The notes under the pieces are model-generated. The model did not search any database. It was not told where the DNA came from and saw nothing but the letters and a program-made list of their open reading frames with translations. 64,000 nucleotides of DNA from Sphingomonas yabuuchiae (GTDB taxonomy: Bacteria > Pseudomonadota > Alphaproteobacteria > Sphingomonadales > Sphingomonadaceae): the NCBI RefSeq assembly GCF_014199595.1, contig NZ_JACHNX010000002.1:186001-250000 (forward strand), read 5' to 3'. Positions within the stretch are counted from its first letter, which is position 1. Each line of letters begins with the position of its first letter. Shown one piece after another: positions 53,526 through 62,414 of the stretch. The position numbers and the translations under genes were made by a program.

Positions 53526-55807
53526 TGCGCGAAAAGGAGCTGCGGCTGGCGCTGGTCTGCTATGGCGGCATTAGCTTGGCGGTCTACATGCACGGCATCA
53601 CGAAGGAAATCTGGCGGGTCGTGCGCGCCAGCCGGGCCTCGCACGAGGGCGATCCTCCCGCCTCGGCGGTCGATGCGGTCTATCATGATCTGCTCGACGA
53701 AATGGCTGAGCGCGGCGGCGTTCGCGTGCGCATCCTGGCCGACATCATCGCGGGTGCCAGCGCGGGCGGGATCAACGGTATATTCCTGGGTCATGCCATG
53801 TCGACCGGCCAGTCGCTCGATCCGCTGACCGACCTCTGGCTGGAAGCGGCCGATATCGAATCGCTGATCGCCCCCGAAGCCGCGCTGACCTCGCGCTTTT
53901 CCAAGATGTGGGCGCTGCCCATCGCCTGGATGGCGGCGGGGCGCAGCGGCGAGAAGGTCGCGACGCTCGACGAGGATACGCGCGAGGAGGTGCGCTCCAA
54001 GCTCGGTCACCTGATCCGCTCGCGCTGGTTCGAGCCGCCCTTCGCCGCCGACGCCTTTACCGGACGATTGCTCGAAGCCTTCGACCGAATGGCGGACGGT
54101 CCGGTCGGCAAAAGACTGATCCCGCCGGGGCAGCCACTGGATCTGTTCGTCACCGTCACCGACTTTACCGGCCAGCCGCAGCGGTTGCGGCTCCATTCGC
54201 CGGGCGAGGTGGTCGAGACCGAACACCGCATGGTCGTCGACTTCACGGACACCGGCGGCGGCAAGCTGGCGGCGATCCCCGAACTGGTCTTTGCGGCCAG
54301 GGCGACGTCGAGCTTCCCCGGTGCCTTCCCGCCCTTCACCGTCGCCGAGTTGGACCGGGTGCTGGCGGCGCGCGAACAGGACTGGCCCGAGCGCGATGAC
54401 TTTCTGCGCCGCGTGCTTCCCCGCCATCATGCGGCGGGTGCGGCAGACAAGGCGGTGCTGATCGACGGATCGGTGCTGGTCAACGCGCCCTTCCGCCCCG
54501 CCATCGACGCGCTCGGACGCCGCCCCGCCCGGCGTCAGGTCGACCGTCGCTTCGTCTATATCGACCCGTTTCCGGGCATGCATTTCCGCTTGCCCGGCGG
54601 CGGCGGTCATCCGGGCTTTTTCCAGACGATCATCGGGGCGATCAGCGAACTGCCCCGCCAGCAGCCGATCCGCGACAATCTGGAGGCGATCGCCGCCCGG
54701 TCCGGCCGGATCGACCGGATGCAGGCCATCCTCGCCGCCATCCGCGAGGAGGTGGAGCAGGAGATCGAGCAGCTGTTCGGCGGCACCTTCTTCCTCGACC
54801 GCCCGACCGCCGCGCGACTGGCGTCGTGGCGGGTTCGCGCGCAGGCTGCCGCTGCCGCGAAGGCGGGGTTCAGCTATGCCGCCTATGGTCATCTGAAGCT
54901 CGCCAATGTCATCGACGGCATGACGACGATCCTGACGGAGGCCATGGGCGACGATGGCCAGCCGAGCCGCCACCGCCTTCGCGCAGTAATTGAGCGGACC
55001 GTCGCGGACCGCCATGTCGGTGGCGACGCGATCGGCTTCACTGGCGGATCGAGCAACGGCGCGCGGACCTTCCAGCGCGCCTTCGACCTCGGCTATCGCA
55101 TCCGTCGTCTGCGGTTGCTCGCCCGGCGGCTTACCGAACTCGAGGCGGATCATAGCGAGGCGGAACTCGCGCCTGTCCGCGACGCCATCTACGAATCGCT
55201 GGCCGAGTTTCTGGAACGCCAGAGCGGTATCGGTCTGACCGAATGGGCGGAGGATATCCGCGCGGTTCGCGACGATGGTGGTCCGATGCTTGATCGACTG
55301 GAGGCCCGGCTCGACCTGATCCGGCTGGACGGAGAGACCGACGCCCGGTTGGCGGCTGCCTTTTCGGGGCTGCCGCGTGCCGCCCGGCGCACGTTACTGC
55401 TCACCTATCTGGGTTTCCCGTATTTCGACGTGGCGACGCTGCCATTGCTGCAGGGCGAAGGGCTGGATGAGTTCGACCCGATCAAGGTCGACCGCATCTC
55501 CCCCGACGATGCCACCGCCATTCGGGCAGGCGGTGCCGAAGCGACGCTGAAGGGCATCCAGTTCCTGACCTTCGGCGCATTCTTCAGTCGCAGTTACCGC
55601 GAGAACGACTATCTTTGGGGGCGGCTGCACGGCGCGGAACGGATGATCGACATCGCCGTCTCCACCCTGCCCCCGACCATCCGCCTAAAGCCCGGCGCGG
55701 TGGCCGCGTTCAAGCGGCGCGCTTTCCTGGCCATAGTCGACGAGGAAGAGGCGCGATTGACGGCCATCGCGCCCCTGATCGCCTCGCTTCGCCGGGAGAT
55801 CGGCTGA
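53525..55807 (+). CDS. Large patatin-like phospholipase-related protein
   Basis: 760 residues from ATG 53525, sharing one base with the EEP stop. Patatin domain: Y-G-G-I-S-L-A-V-Y-M-H-G-I (oxyanion Gly), nucleophile S79 in A-G-A-S-A-G-G-I-N-G, and the catalytic D314 in I-D-G-S-V-L-V-N-A-P-F. The about 400-residue C-terminal part has no membrane helices and fits the long patatin-related family (TIGR03607-type) with a DUF3376-like extension. The Ser-Asp dyad seems intact, so acyl hydrolase activity on membrane lipids is likely. Confidence 0.88.
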   Translation: MREKELRLALVCYGGISLAVYMHGITKEIWRVVRASRASHEGDPPASAVDAVYHDLLDEMAERGGVRVRILADIIAGASAGGINGIFLGHAMSTGQSLDPLTDLWLEAADIESLIAPEAALTSRFSKMWALPIAWMAAGRSGEKVATLDEDTREEVRSKLGHLIRSRWFEPPFAADAFTGRLLEAFDRMADGPVGKRLIPPGQPLDLFVTVTDFTGQPQRLRLHSPGEVVETEHRMVVDFTDTGGGKLAAIPELVFAARATSSFPGAFPPFTVAELDRVLAAREQDWPERDDFLRRVLPRHHAAGAADKAVLIDGSVLVNAPFRPAIDALGRRPARRQVDRRFVYIDPFPGMHFRLPGGGGHPGFFQTIIGAISELPRQQPIRDNLEAIAARSGRIDRMQAILAAIREEVEQEIEQLFGGTFFLDRPTAARLASWRVRAQAAAAAKAGFSYAAYGHLKLANVIDGMTTILTEAMGDDGQPSRHRLRAVIERTVADRHVGGDAIGFTGGSSNGARTFQRAFDLGYRIRRLRLLARRLTELEADHSEAELAPVRDAIYESLAEFLERQSGIGLTEWAEDIRAVRDDGGPMLDRLEARLDLIRLDGETDARLAAAFSGLPRAARRTLLLTYLGFPYFDVATLPLLQGEGLDEFDPIKVDRISPDDATAIRAGGAEATLKGIQFLTFGAFFSRSYRENDYLWGRLHGAERMIDIAVSTLPPTIRLKPGAVAAFKRRAFLAIVDEEEARLTAIAPLIASLRREIG

Positions 55808-55872
55808 AGGCTGGTCATGCCCGGTCAACGCCGCTAGACCGCATCGCCGAACCCGGTGATGCGGAGAAACCC

Positions 55873-56184
55873 ATGCAGTTCCTGAAAATGCTCTTCTGGT
55901 GCCTGCTGGCCTTTCTGGCCGCGGCCTTCACGCTGGGGAACTGGACGACCGTTCCGATCCGGCTGGTCGGCGGACTGGTCGCGGACGTGAACCTGCCGCT
56001 GCTGCTGTTCCTGACCTTCTTGCTCGGGCTGGTGCCGACGCTGATCTGGCAGCATGCCGCGCGCTGGAGGCTGCGTCAGCGGTTAAGCGCCGCCGAGCGT
56101 TCGCTGGCCGCCGTGTCAGCCGAGACCAGCGCCTATGTCGCTCCGACAGCCCCTGTTACCACCAATATCCAGCCGACGGTCTGA
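55873..56184 (+). CDS. LapA-domain (DUF1049) membrane protein
   Basis: 103 residues from ATG 55873 (M-Q-F-L-K-M-L-F-W); the frame further up overlaps the patatin gene. Two transmembrane helices (about 4-24 and 38-60) with N-W-T-T-V-P-I-R-L between, and a basic then Ser/Ala-rich cytosolic tail (R-L-R-Q-R-L-S-A-A-E-R). This is the LapA/YciS-like family, which in E. coli helps control LPS synthesis; pyrF follows yciS in E. coli too, so the pairing is meaningful. Confidence 0.88.
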   Translation: MQFLKMLFWCLLAFLAAAFTLGNWTTVPIRLVGGLVADVNLPLLLFLTFLLGLVPTLIWQHAARWRLRQRLSAAERSLAAVSAETSAYVAPTAPVTTNIQPTV

Positions 56185-56191
56185 TCCCTTC

Positions 56192-56866
56192 ATGAGCAAT
56201 CGCATCTACGTCGCCATCGACACCCCCGATCTCGCTCGCGCACAGGCGCTGGCGCAGAAGGTCCGCCATCATGTCGGCGGGCTGAAGCTGGGCCTGGAAT
56301 TCTTCTGTGCGCATGGTGCGACCGGCGTGCGCGAGATGGCGCATATCGGCCTGCCCATCTTCCTCGACCTGAAGCTGCACGACATACCGAACACGGTGGC
56401 CAAGGCCGTCCAGTCGCTCGGCCCGCTCGCCCCCGCCATCCTGACCGTGCATGCCAGCGGCGGCCGTGCCATGCTGGAGGATGCCAAGGCGGCCGCGCCG
56501 GCCGGCACGAAGGTCGTCGCCGTCACCATGTTGACCAGCCTGGACGCCAGTGATCTGAGCGATACCGGTGTGATCGGTTCTCCGGCGGATCATGTCCGCC
56601 GTCTGGCCGACCTGGCGGCCGAGGCGGGCGTGGACGGCATCGTCTGCTCGGGCGAAGAGGTCGCCGCCGTCAAGAAGGCGTGGCCCAAGGGCTTTTTCGT
56701 CGTCCCCGGCGTGCGTCCGGCCGATGGTGTGATCGGCGACCAGAAGCGCGTCGTCACCCCGCGCGCGGCGGTCGATGCGGGCGCCTCGATCCTGGTCATC
56801 GGCCGTCCGATCACCCAGGCCGAAGACCCCGACGCTGCGGCACGTGCGATCGCGGCCACGCTCTGA
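56192..56866 (+). CDS. pyrF: Orotidine-5'-phosphate decarboxylase
   Basis: 224 residues. Last step of UMP synthesis. TIM barrel with V-A-I-D-T-P-D, G-L-K-L-G-L-E-F-F and the charged catalytic tetrad in F-L-D-L-K-L-H-D-I-P-N-T-V. The phosphate site V-P-G-V-R-P and G-R-P-I-T end the barrel. Only 7 bases after the LapA-like gene. trpF follows after 36 bases. Confidence 0.97.
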   Translation: MSNRIYVAIDTPDLARAQALAQKVRHHVGGLKLGLEFFCAHGATGVREMAHIGLPIFLDLKLHDIPNTVAKAVQSLGPLAPAILTVHASGGRAMLEDAKAAAPAGTKVVAVTMLTSLDASDLSDTGVIGSPADHVRRLADLAAEAGVDGIVCSGEEVAAVKKAWPKGFFVVPGVRPADGVIGDQKRVVTPRAAVDAGASILVIGRPITQAEDPDAAARAIAATL

Positions 56867-56902
56867 ATACGTTTTTCGGACCCTCCCATTCGGGAAACGA
56901 CC

Positions 56903-57544
56903 ATGCCGACCACTGCCAAGATCTGCGGATTGACGTCGCCCGCCACGCTCGACGCCGCGCTGGGCGGCGGGGCGAGCCATGTCGGCTTCGTCTTCTTCCC
57001 CGCCTCGCCCCGGCACCTGACCTTCGACGTCGCGGCGGGACTGGCGGGACGGGTGCCCGATCATGTCCAGCGTGTCGGCGTCTTCGTCGACCCCGATGAC
57101 CAGTTGCTCGAGGCGGCGGTGCGTGCCGGGATGCTTGATGCGATCCAGCTTCATCGCACGGCACCGGCGCGCGTGGCCGCGATCCGATCGAAGTTCGACC
57201 GCGAGGTCTGGGCGGCCGTCGCCATCAAGCTGCGCGGCGATGTCGAGAAGGCCCGCGACTATGCGGGGGCGGCCAGCCTGATTCTGTACGATGCCAAGAC
57301 CCCGGACGACGCGTCGCTGCCCGGCGGCATGGGCCTGCGCTTCGACTGGAGCCTGCTCGACGGGGTTCGCCATCCGCTGCGCTGGGCCTTGTCCGGCGGG
57401 CTGGATGGCGGCAACGTCGCCGAGGCGATCCGGCGGACGGGCGCGCCCTTGGTCGATGTGTCCTCTGGCGTCGAGAGCGCGCCGGGCGTCAAGGATATGG
57501 ACAAGATCGCGACGTTCCTTAAAGCCGTTGCGACAAATCAGTGA
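56903..57544 (+). CDS. trpF: Phosphoribosylanthranilate isomerase
   Basis: 213 residues. Amadori rearrangement in tryptophan synthesis. Catalytic Cys in K-I-C-G-L-T and the general acid Asp region V-F-V-D-P-D-D are visible; L-S-G-G-L-D-G-G-N-V and V-D-V-S-S-G-V-E form the phosphate site. No leader peptide with Trp codons is seen upstream, so attenuation is not apparent. trpB begins 48 bases later. Confidence 0.96.
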   Translation: MPTTAKICGLTSPATLDAALGGGASHVGFVFFPASPRHLTFDVAAGLAGRVPDHVQRVGVFVDPDDQLLEAAVRAGMLDAIQLHRTAPARVAAIRSKFDREVWAAVAIKLRGDVEKARDYAGAASLILYDAKTPDDASLPGGMGLRFDWSLLDGVRHPLRWALSGGLDGGNVAEAIRRTGAPLVDVSSGVESAPGVKDMDKIATFLKAVATNQ

Positions 57545-57592
57545 CAGGATCGTTTGCAGGGGTCGCCCCCGCAAATGCCCAAGGGAAACGAG

Positions 57593-58825
57593 ATGAACGC
57601 CCCCAATTCCTTCCGTGCCCAGCCCGACGAGCGCGGCCATTTCGGTGATTTCGGCGGGCGCTACGTCGCCGAGACGCTGATGCCGTTGATCCTCGACCTG
57701 GAGCGCGAATATCGCGCCGCGCAGGTCGATCCGGCTTTCAAGGCCGAGTTCGACGATCTCATGACCCATTATGTGGGTCGTCCCAGCCCGATGTATTATG
57801 CCGAGCGCATGACCGACACGCTTCGTGCGAGCGCGCCCGAGGGCAAGGGGCCGAAGGTCTATTTCAAGCGCGAGGAGCTGAACCACACCGGCGCGCACAA
57901 GATCAACAACTGCATCGGCCAGATCCTGCTAGCCAAGCGGATGGGCAAGACGCGGATCATCGCCGAGACGGGCGCGGGCCAACATGGCGTGGCGACCGCC
58001 ACCGTCGCGGCACGCTTCGGCCTGCCCTGCACCATCTTCATGGGCGCGCGCGATATCGAGCGTCAGGCGCCGAACGTGTTCCGCATGAAGCTGCTGGGTG
58101 CGGAAGTGCGCCCGGTCACGTCTGGCGCACAGACGCTGAAGGACGCGATGAACGAGGCGCTGCGCGACTGGGTCGCCAATGTCCACGACACCTTCTACAT
58201 CATCGGCACGGCAGCCGGTCCCCACCCCTATCCGGAGATGGTCCGCGACTTCCAGTCGGTGATCGGCACCGAGTCGAAGGCGCAGATCCTGGAGGCCGAG
58301 GGCCGCCTGCCCGACCTGCTGATCGCATCGGTCGGTGGCGGGTCGAACGCCATCGGCCTGTTCCACCCCTTTCTGGACGATCCCGAAGTCGCGATGCTGG
58401 GCATCGAGGCGGCCGGGCACGGCCTGAACACCACTCAGCATGCGGCCAGCCTGACCGGCGGCAAGCCCGGCATCCTTCATGGCAACAAGACCTATCTGTT
58501 GCAGGACGAGGACGGGCAGATCGCCGAGGCGCATTCGATCTCGGCCGGGCTCGACTATCCGGGGATCGGGCCCGAGCATAGCTGGCTGAACGATACGGGC
58601 CGCGTCGTCTATGAAGGCGTGACCGATACCGAGGCGCTCGACGCCTTCCAGCTGTGCTGCAAGGTCGAGGGGATCATCCCCGCGCTGGAATGCAGCCATG
58701 CGCTGGTCGGGCTGATCCGTCGCGCGCCGCTGATGGACCGGGACCAGATCGTGCTGGTCAATATTTCGGGTCGTGGCGACAAGGACATCTTCACCGTCGC
58801 CGACGCGCTGGGAGCCAAGATGTGA
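57593..58825 (+). CDS. trpB: Tryptophan synthase beta chain
   Basis: 410 residues from ATG 57593, with AAGGGA 6 bases before; an in-frame ATG at 57554 adds 13 residues without similarity. PLP enzyme joining indole (channelled from TrpA) and serine. PLP Lys is K103 in [10 protein letters not shown]. The phosphate loop G-G-G-S-N-A-I-G and E-T-G-A-G-Q-H-G-V are intact. The stop overlaps the GTG of trpA. Confidence 0.98.
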   Translation: MNAPNSFRAQPDERGHFGDFGGRYVAETLMPLILDLEREYRAAQVDPAFKAEFDDLMTHYVGRPSPMYYAERMTDTLRASAPEGKGPKVYFKREELNHTGAHKINNCIGQILLAKRMGKTRIIAETGAGQHGVATATVAARFGLPCTIFMGARDIERQAPNVFRMKLLGAEVRPVTSGAQTLKDAMNEALRDWVANVHDTFYIIGTAAGPHPYPEMVRDFQSVIGTESKAQILEAEGRLPDLLIASVGGGSNAIGLFHPFLDDPEVAMLGIEAAGHGLNTTQHAASLTGGKPGILHGNKTYLLQDEDGQIAEAHSISAGLDYPGIGPEHSWLNDTGRVVYEGVTDTEALDAFQLCCKVEGIIPALECSHALVGLIRRAPLMDRDQIVLVNISGRGDKDIFTVADALGAKM

Positions 58826-59634
58826 GCCGGATCGCCGATAGCTTTGCGGCCTGCGCCGATGCGGGCCGTGCCGCCCTCGTCACTTTCGTGACCGCCGGCG
58901 ATCCGACGCCGGGCGACACCGCCGCCATCCTCGACGCGCTGGTCGAGGGCGGTGCGGACGTGGTCGAGCTGGGAATGCCCTTCACCGATCCGATGGCCGA
59001 TGGCCCGGCGATCCAGAAGGCCAATATCCGCAGCCTGGGCGCGGGCACCCGCACCGCCGACGTGCTGGCGATCGCCACGGCCTTTCGCGTCCGTCATCCG
59101 CACGTGCCGCTGGTCCTGATGGGCTATGCCAACCCGATGACGGTGCGCGGCCCCGAATGGTTCGCCGAGGCGGCGGCGCAAGCGGGCGTCGACGGCGTGA
59201 TCTGCGTCGACGTGCCCGCCGAGGAAGACGATGCGCTGGGCGTCGCGCTGCGCGGCAAGGGGATCGCCTCGATCCGACTGGCGACCCCGACCAGCGACGC
59301 CGTACGCCTGCCGACGATTTTGACGGGTGCCGACGGTTTCCTCTATTATGTCTCCGTCGCGGGTATTACCGGGCAGCAGCAGGCGGCGCAATCCTCGATC
59401 GAAGATGCGGTCGCCCGTCTGAAGGCCGCGACCCATTTGCCGGTCGCGGTCGGCTTCGGCGTCCGTACCCCGGAACAGGCGGCGGCAATCGGTCGCGTGG
59501 CGGACGGTGTCGTCGTCGGCTCGGCGATCGTCGACCTGGTGGGCGAGCATGGGGCGAACGCCCCCGCCCCGGTCCGCGCCTATATTCAAACCCTGTCGTC
59601 GGCACTGGCCGATGCACGCAAGGAACTCGCATGA
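58822..59634 (+). CDS. trpA: Tryptophan synthase alpha chain
   Basis: 270 residues starting with GTG 58822 inside the trpB end (GTGA). It cleaves indole-glycerol phosphate. Catalytic Glu in [16 protein letters not shown], loop 2 with V-L-M-G-Y-A-N-P, and the second catalytic Asp in V-D-V-P-A-E-E-D. Its ending overlaps accD by ATGA. Confidence 0.97.
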   Translation: MSRIADSFAACADAGRAALVTFVTAGDPTPGDTAAILDALVEGGADVVELGMPFTDPMADGPAIQKANIRSLGAGTRTADVLAIATAFRVRHPHVPLVLMGYANPMTVRGPEWFAEAAAQAGVDGVICVDVPAEEDDALGVALRGKGIASIRLATPTSDAVRLPTILTGADGFLYYVSVAGITGQQQAAQSSIEDAVARLKAATHLPVAVGFGVRTPEQAAAIGRVADGVVVGSAIVDLVGEHGANAPAPVRAYIQTLSSALADARKELA

Positions 59635-60485
59635 GCTGGCTCAACAGCGTCCGCAACGTCATCCCCTTCGTCGTCAAGAAGGAGACGCCCGATCATCTCT
59701 GGCACAAGTGCAAGGGGTGCGGGCAGATGGTCTTCACCAAGGAGCTGGAAGACAATCTGAACGTCTGCCCGAAATGCGATCATCACGACCGCATCGGGCC
59801 GAAGGCGCGGTTCCGCCATCTGCTGGACGAAGGCAGCTGCAACGAGCTGCCCGCGCCCAAGGTGCCCGAGGATCCGTTGAAGTTCCGGGACTCCAAGCGC
59901 TATGCCGATCGCCTGAAGGCGGCACGGACCAGCGCTGCCGAGACCGACGCGCTGGTAAATGCACGCGGCACCATCCTGGGCCACAAGGTCGTGGTCGGCG
60001 TCCAGGACTTCGCCTTCATGGGCGGATCGATGGGCCTGGCGGTCGGTGAGGCGTTCGTGCGCGGGGTCGAGGCGGCCATTGCGGACAACTGCCCCTATGT
60101 CATCTTCACCGCATCGGGCGGCGCGCGCATGCAGGAAGGTATTCTCAGCCTGATGCAGATGCCGCGTACCACCGTGGCGATCCAGATGCTGCACGATGCG
60201 GGCCTGCCCTATATCGTCGTGCTGACCGACCCGACCTCGGGTGGCGTGATGGCGGCCTATGCGATGCTGGGGGACGTCCAGATCGCCGAGCCGAAGGCGA
60301 CGCTCGCCTTTACCGGCCGCCGCGTGATCGAGAACACGATCCGTGAGAAGCTGCCCGACGATTTTCAGACCTCGGAATATTATCTGGACCATGGGATGCT
60401 CGACATGGTCGTTCATCGCCGCGATTTGCGCGAGCGTCTGGCGACCGTGATCGGCTATCTGACCGGATCGCGTCAGGCCGCCTGA
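59631..60485 (+). CDS. accD: Acetyl-CoA carboxylase carboxyltransferase subunit beta
   Basis: 284 residues from ATG 59631. It transfers the carboxyl group from biotin to acetyl-CoA together with AccA. The zinc ribbon C27-x2-C30...C46-x2-C49 at the N terminus is followed by the crotonase-like fold with [19 protein letters not shown] and L-T-D-P-T-S-G-G-V. trpA-accD-folC is a conserved proteobacterial order. A terminator-like hairpin follows. Confidence 0.97.
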   Translation: MSWLNSVRNVIPFVVKKETPDHLWHKCKGCGQMVFTKELEDNLNVCPKCDHHDRIGPKARFRHLLDEGSCNELPAPKVPEDPLKFRDSKRYADRLKAARTSAAETDALVNARGTILGHKVVVGVQDFAFMGGSMGLAVGEAFVRGVEAAIADNCPYVIFTASGGARMQEGILSLMQMPRTTVAIQMLHDAGLPYIVVLTDPTSGGVMAAYAMLGDVQIAEPKATLAFTGRRVIENTIREKLPDDFQTSEYYLDHGMLDMVVHRRDLRERLATVIGYLTGSRQAA

Positions 60486-60513
60486 ACCGTCGCCTTTTCT
60501 CATCGATCGCATT

Positions 60514-60544
60514 AGAGGGGCGGGCCGAGAGGTCCGCCTCTTTT
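60514..60544 (+). terminator. Intrinsic terminator after accD
   Basis: AGAGGGGCGGGCC-gaga-GGTCCGCCTCT followed by TTTT; the stem has a small bulge. It lies 28 bases behind the accD stop and about 28 bases before folC, so folC may need its own start signal or read-through. Confidence 0.7.
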
Positions 60545-60571
60545 CATATCCGCTTTCCAAGAGACCGGCCG

Positions 60572-61891
60572 ATGCCCGACCATGCCCGTTCCGACCATCC
60601 GGCCGTCCAGGCGCAACTCGACCGGCTGTGGAGCCTGTCGCCCGGTGCGGATGTCCTGGGTCTGGAGCGGATCACGACCCTGCTCGGGCGGCTAGGCGAT
60701 CCGCAGCATCATCTGCCGCCGGTTTTCCATGTCGCGGGCACCAACGGCAAGGGCTCGACCTGCGCCTTTCTGCGCTCCGCGATCGACGCGTCGGGTCAGA
60801 GCGTGCATGTCTATTCCAGTCCGCACCTCGTCCGGTTCAACGAACGAATCCGACTGAACGGCCGCTTGATCACGGACGATGCGTTGGCGGCGGTGCTCGA
60901 CGAAGTGCTGGGTCATGCCGAGGGGATCGGTGCCAGCTTCTTCGAAGTGACGACGGCGGCCGCGTTTCTGTCCTTCGCACGCAATCCGGCCGCCGCTACG
61001 ATCATTGAGGTCGGTCTGGGCGGCCGCCTCGACGCGACCAACATCCTGCCGCCGCCCGCGGTCTGTGGCATCGCCGCGCTAGGCATCGATCACGAGGCGT
61101 TTCTGGGCCGCAAGCTGACCGGCATTGCGCGCGAGAAGGCGGGGATTGCCAAGCCGGGCACGCCGCTGGTCACCATGGACTATGCCCGCCCGCTGCGAGA
61201 CGCGATCGCCGAGGTGGCCGCCGCCGCCGGGGCTCCCGTCTTCGCACGGGGACAGGCTTGGTCGAGCGCGTCCACACGCAGCGGCGTGTCCTATGAGGAC
61301 AAGCGGGGTCAAATCACCTTGCCCCGGCCGAACCTGACAGGCGGGCACCAGTCACGCAATTTGGCGCTGGCGGTGGCGATGCTGCGACATCAGCAAGCCG
61401 TGACCGTTTCGGATGAGGCTCTGAGGCAGGCGGCGACCGGCGCGCAGTGGCCTGCACGGATGCAGCGTCTGAGGCATGGGCCGCTGACCCAGGCCCTGCC
61501 CGCCGGAACGCAATGCTGGCTGGACGGCGCGCACAACCCTTCCGCTGCGACGCCGGTGGCGCGGACCATGGCGGGCTGGCGATCCGAAGGGCCGACCGCG
61601 CTTATTCTGGGGATGCTGGCGAACAAGGAGGCCGGGCCGGTTCTGGAAAAGCTGGGCGGGATGGTCGACCTGATCGTTACCGTGCCCGTGCCCGATCACG
61701 CCTGCCACGCGCCCGAAAGCCTTGCGCAACAGGCCCATGCCTTGGGCCTCAAGGCGATCTCGGCCGGGGACCCTTCGCATGCGCTCGCCTTGGTTGCCGA
61801 GCGGCTCGAAGCCCCGTCCCATGTCCTGATCGCGGGATCACTTTACCTGGCCGGACAGGTCCTTGCCCAGAATGACGAGGCGCCGCAATGA
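60572..61891 (+). CDS. folC: Bifunctional dihydrofolate/folylpolyglutamate synthase
   Basis: 439 residues. Adds glutamate to dihydropteroate and to folates. P-loop G-T-N-G-K-G-S-T-C, the ATP-site S-P-H-L-V-R-F-N-E-R-I-R and metal-binding V-G-L-G-G-R-L-D-A-T-N are clear. The C-terminal ligase domain has L-D-G-A-H-N-P. It completes the trp-accD-folC run. No further gene on the strand for about 95 bases. Confidence 0.96.
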   Translation: MPDHARSDHPAVQAQLDRLWSLSPGADVLGLERITTLLGRLGDPQHHLPPVFHVAGTNGKGSTCAFLRSAIDASGQSVHVYSSPHLVRFNERIRLNGRLITDDALAAVLDEVLGHAEGIGASFFEVTTAAAFLSFARNPAAATIIEVGLGGRLDATNILPPPAVCGIAALGIDHEAFLGRKLTGIAREKAGIAKPGTPLVTMDYARPLRDAIAEVAAAAGAPVFARGQAWSSASTRSGVSYEDKRGQITLPRPNLTGGHQSRNLALAVAMLRHQQAVTVSDEALRQAATGAQWPARMQRLRHGPLTQALPAGTQCWLDGAHNPSAATPVARTMAGWRSEGPTALILGMLANKEAGPVLEKLGGMVDLIVTVPVPDHACHAPESLAQQAHALGLKAISAGDPSHALALVAERLEAPSHVLIAGSLYLAGQVLAQNDEAPQ

Positions 61892-61924
61892 TGCGACGAG
61901 ACGATCCCACCAACCGCTTTATTT

Positions 61925-61956
61925 GCGATTGACTATCAATAGCGACCGTCTAGCAT
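61925..61956 (+). promoter_or_regulatory. Promoter overlapped by a 19-base Fur-like dyad
   Basis: GCGATTGACTATCAATAGC (61925-61943) is a near-perfect dyad (GC-ATTGA either side of CTA), the size and style of Fur boxes. It contains a -35 TTGACT (61929-61934); 16 bases later is TAGCAT (61951-61956) as -10. GGAG (61972-61975) stands 10 bases before the ATG at 61986. A repressor bound here would block the -35. Assignment to Fur rather than another regulator is inferred. Confidence 0.6.
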
Positions 61957-61985
61957 GGGGACCGTAATCACGGAGTCCCCCGCCG

Positions 61986-62414
61986 ATGGCCGAAACCACC
62001 ACCCTCGCCGCAGCTTTGCCGCACATGCTGCCGGCCTGCCCCCACGCCCGGATTGCCCTGTTCGCGATACGTCGGATGGGCGCGCACGGGCTGGCGGATG
62101 CCCGTGCGTCGCACACGCTGTTCACCATGTTCGGACAGGATTTCCGACGTCCGCTGATCCTGATGCGGACGCTGATGGCCGATCTGGCCGCCCACGCCTC
62201 GGGCCAGATCGCCATTGCGCCTTGCTGCTGTGCGCGGATGACGGCGGCGGAGGCGGCGCTGATGACCATCCTCTCCCAGATGGAAGCGGCGCCGCAAAAG
62301 GCGCATTTCCTGATGACCGATCTGCTCGGCGTGCGGCGGGTCGATAGCGTCCTGGCGAGCGCCGCCGCCGTCTCGGCGGCCTTTGCGGACGAAGGGCGGC
62401 CGATCAGTTACTGA
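61986..62414 (+). CDS. Conserved protein of unknown function (possibly DUF6628) behind a Fur-like site
   Basis: 142 residues, no catalytic motif recognised. It begins M-A-E-T-T-T-L-A-A-A-L-P, followed by helices rich in Ala, Met and Arg. Four Cys: one at about residue 18 (P-A-C-P-H) and three in a row at about 79-81 (A-P-C-C-C-A-R-M), which may bind a metal or cluster. I recall similar small proteins in sphingomonads but cannot confirm the family. No signal peptide. The last 11 bases overlap the convergent transporter gene. Confidence 0.7.
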   Translation: MAETTTLAAALPHMLPACPHARIALFAIRRMGAHGLADARASHTLFTMFGQDFRRPLILMRTLMADLAAHASGQIAIAPCCCARMTAAEAALMTILSQMEAAPQKAHFLMTDLLGVRRVDSVLASAAAVSAAFADEGRPISY

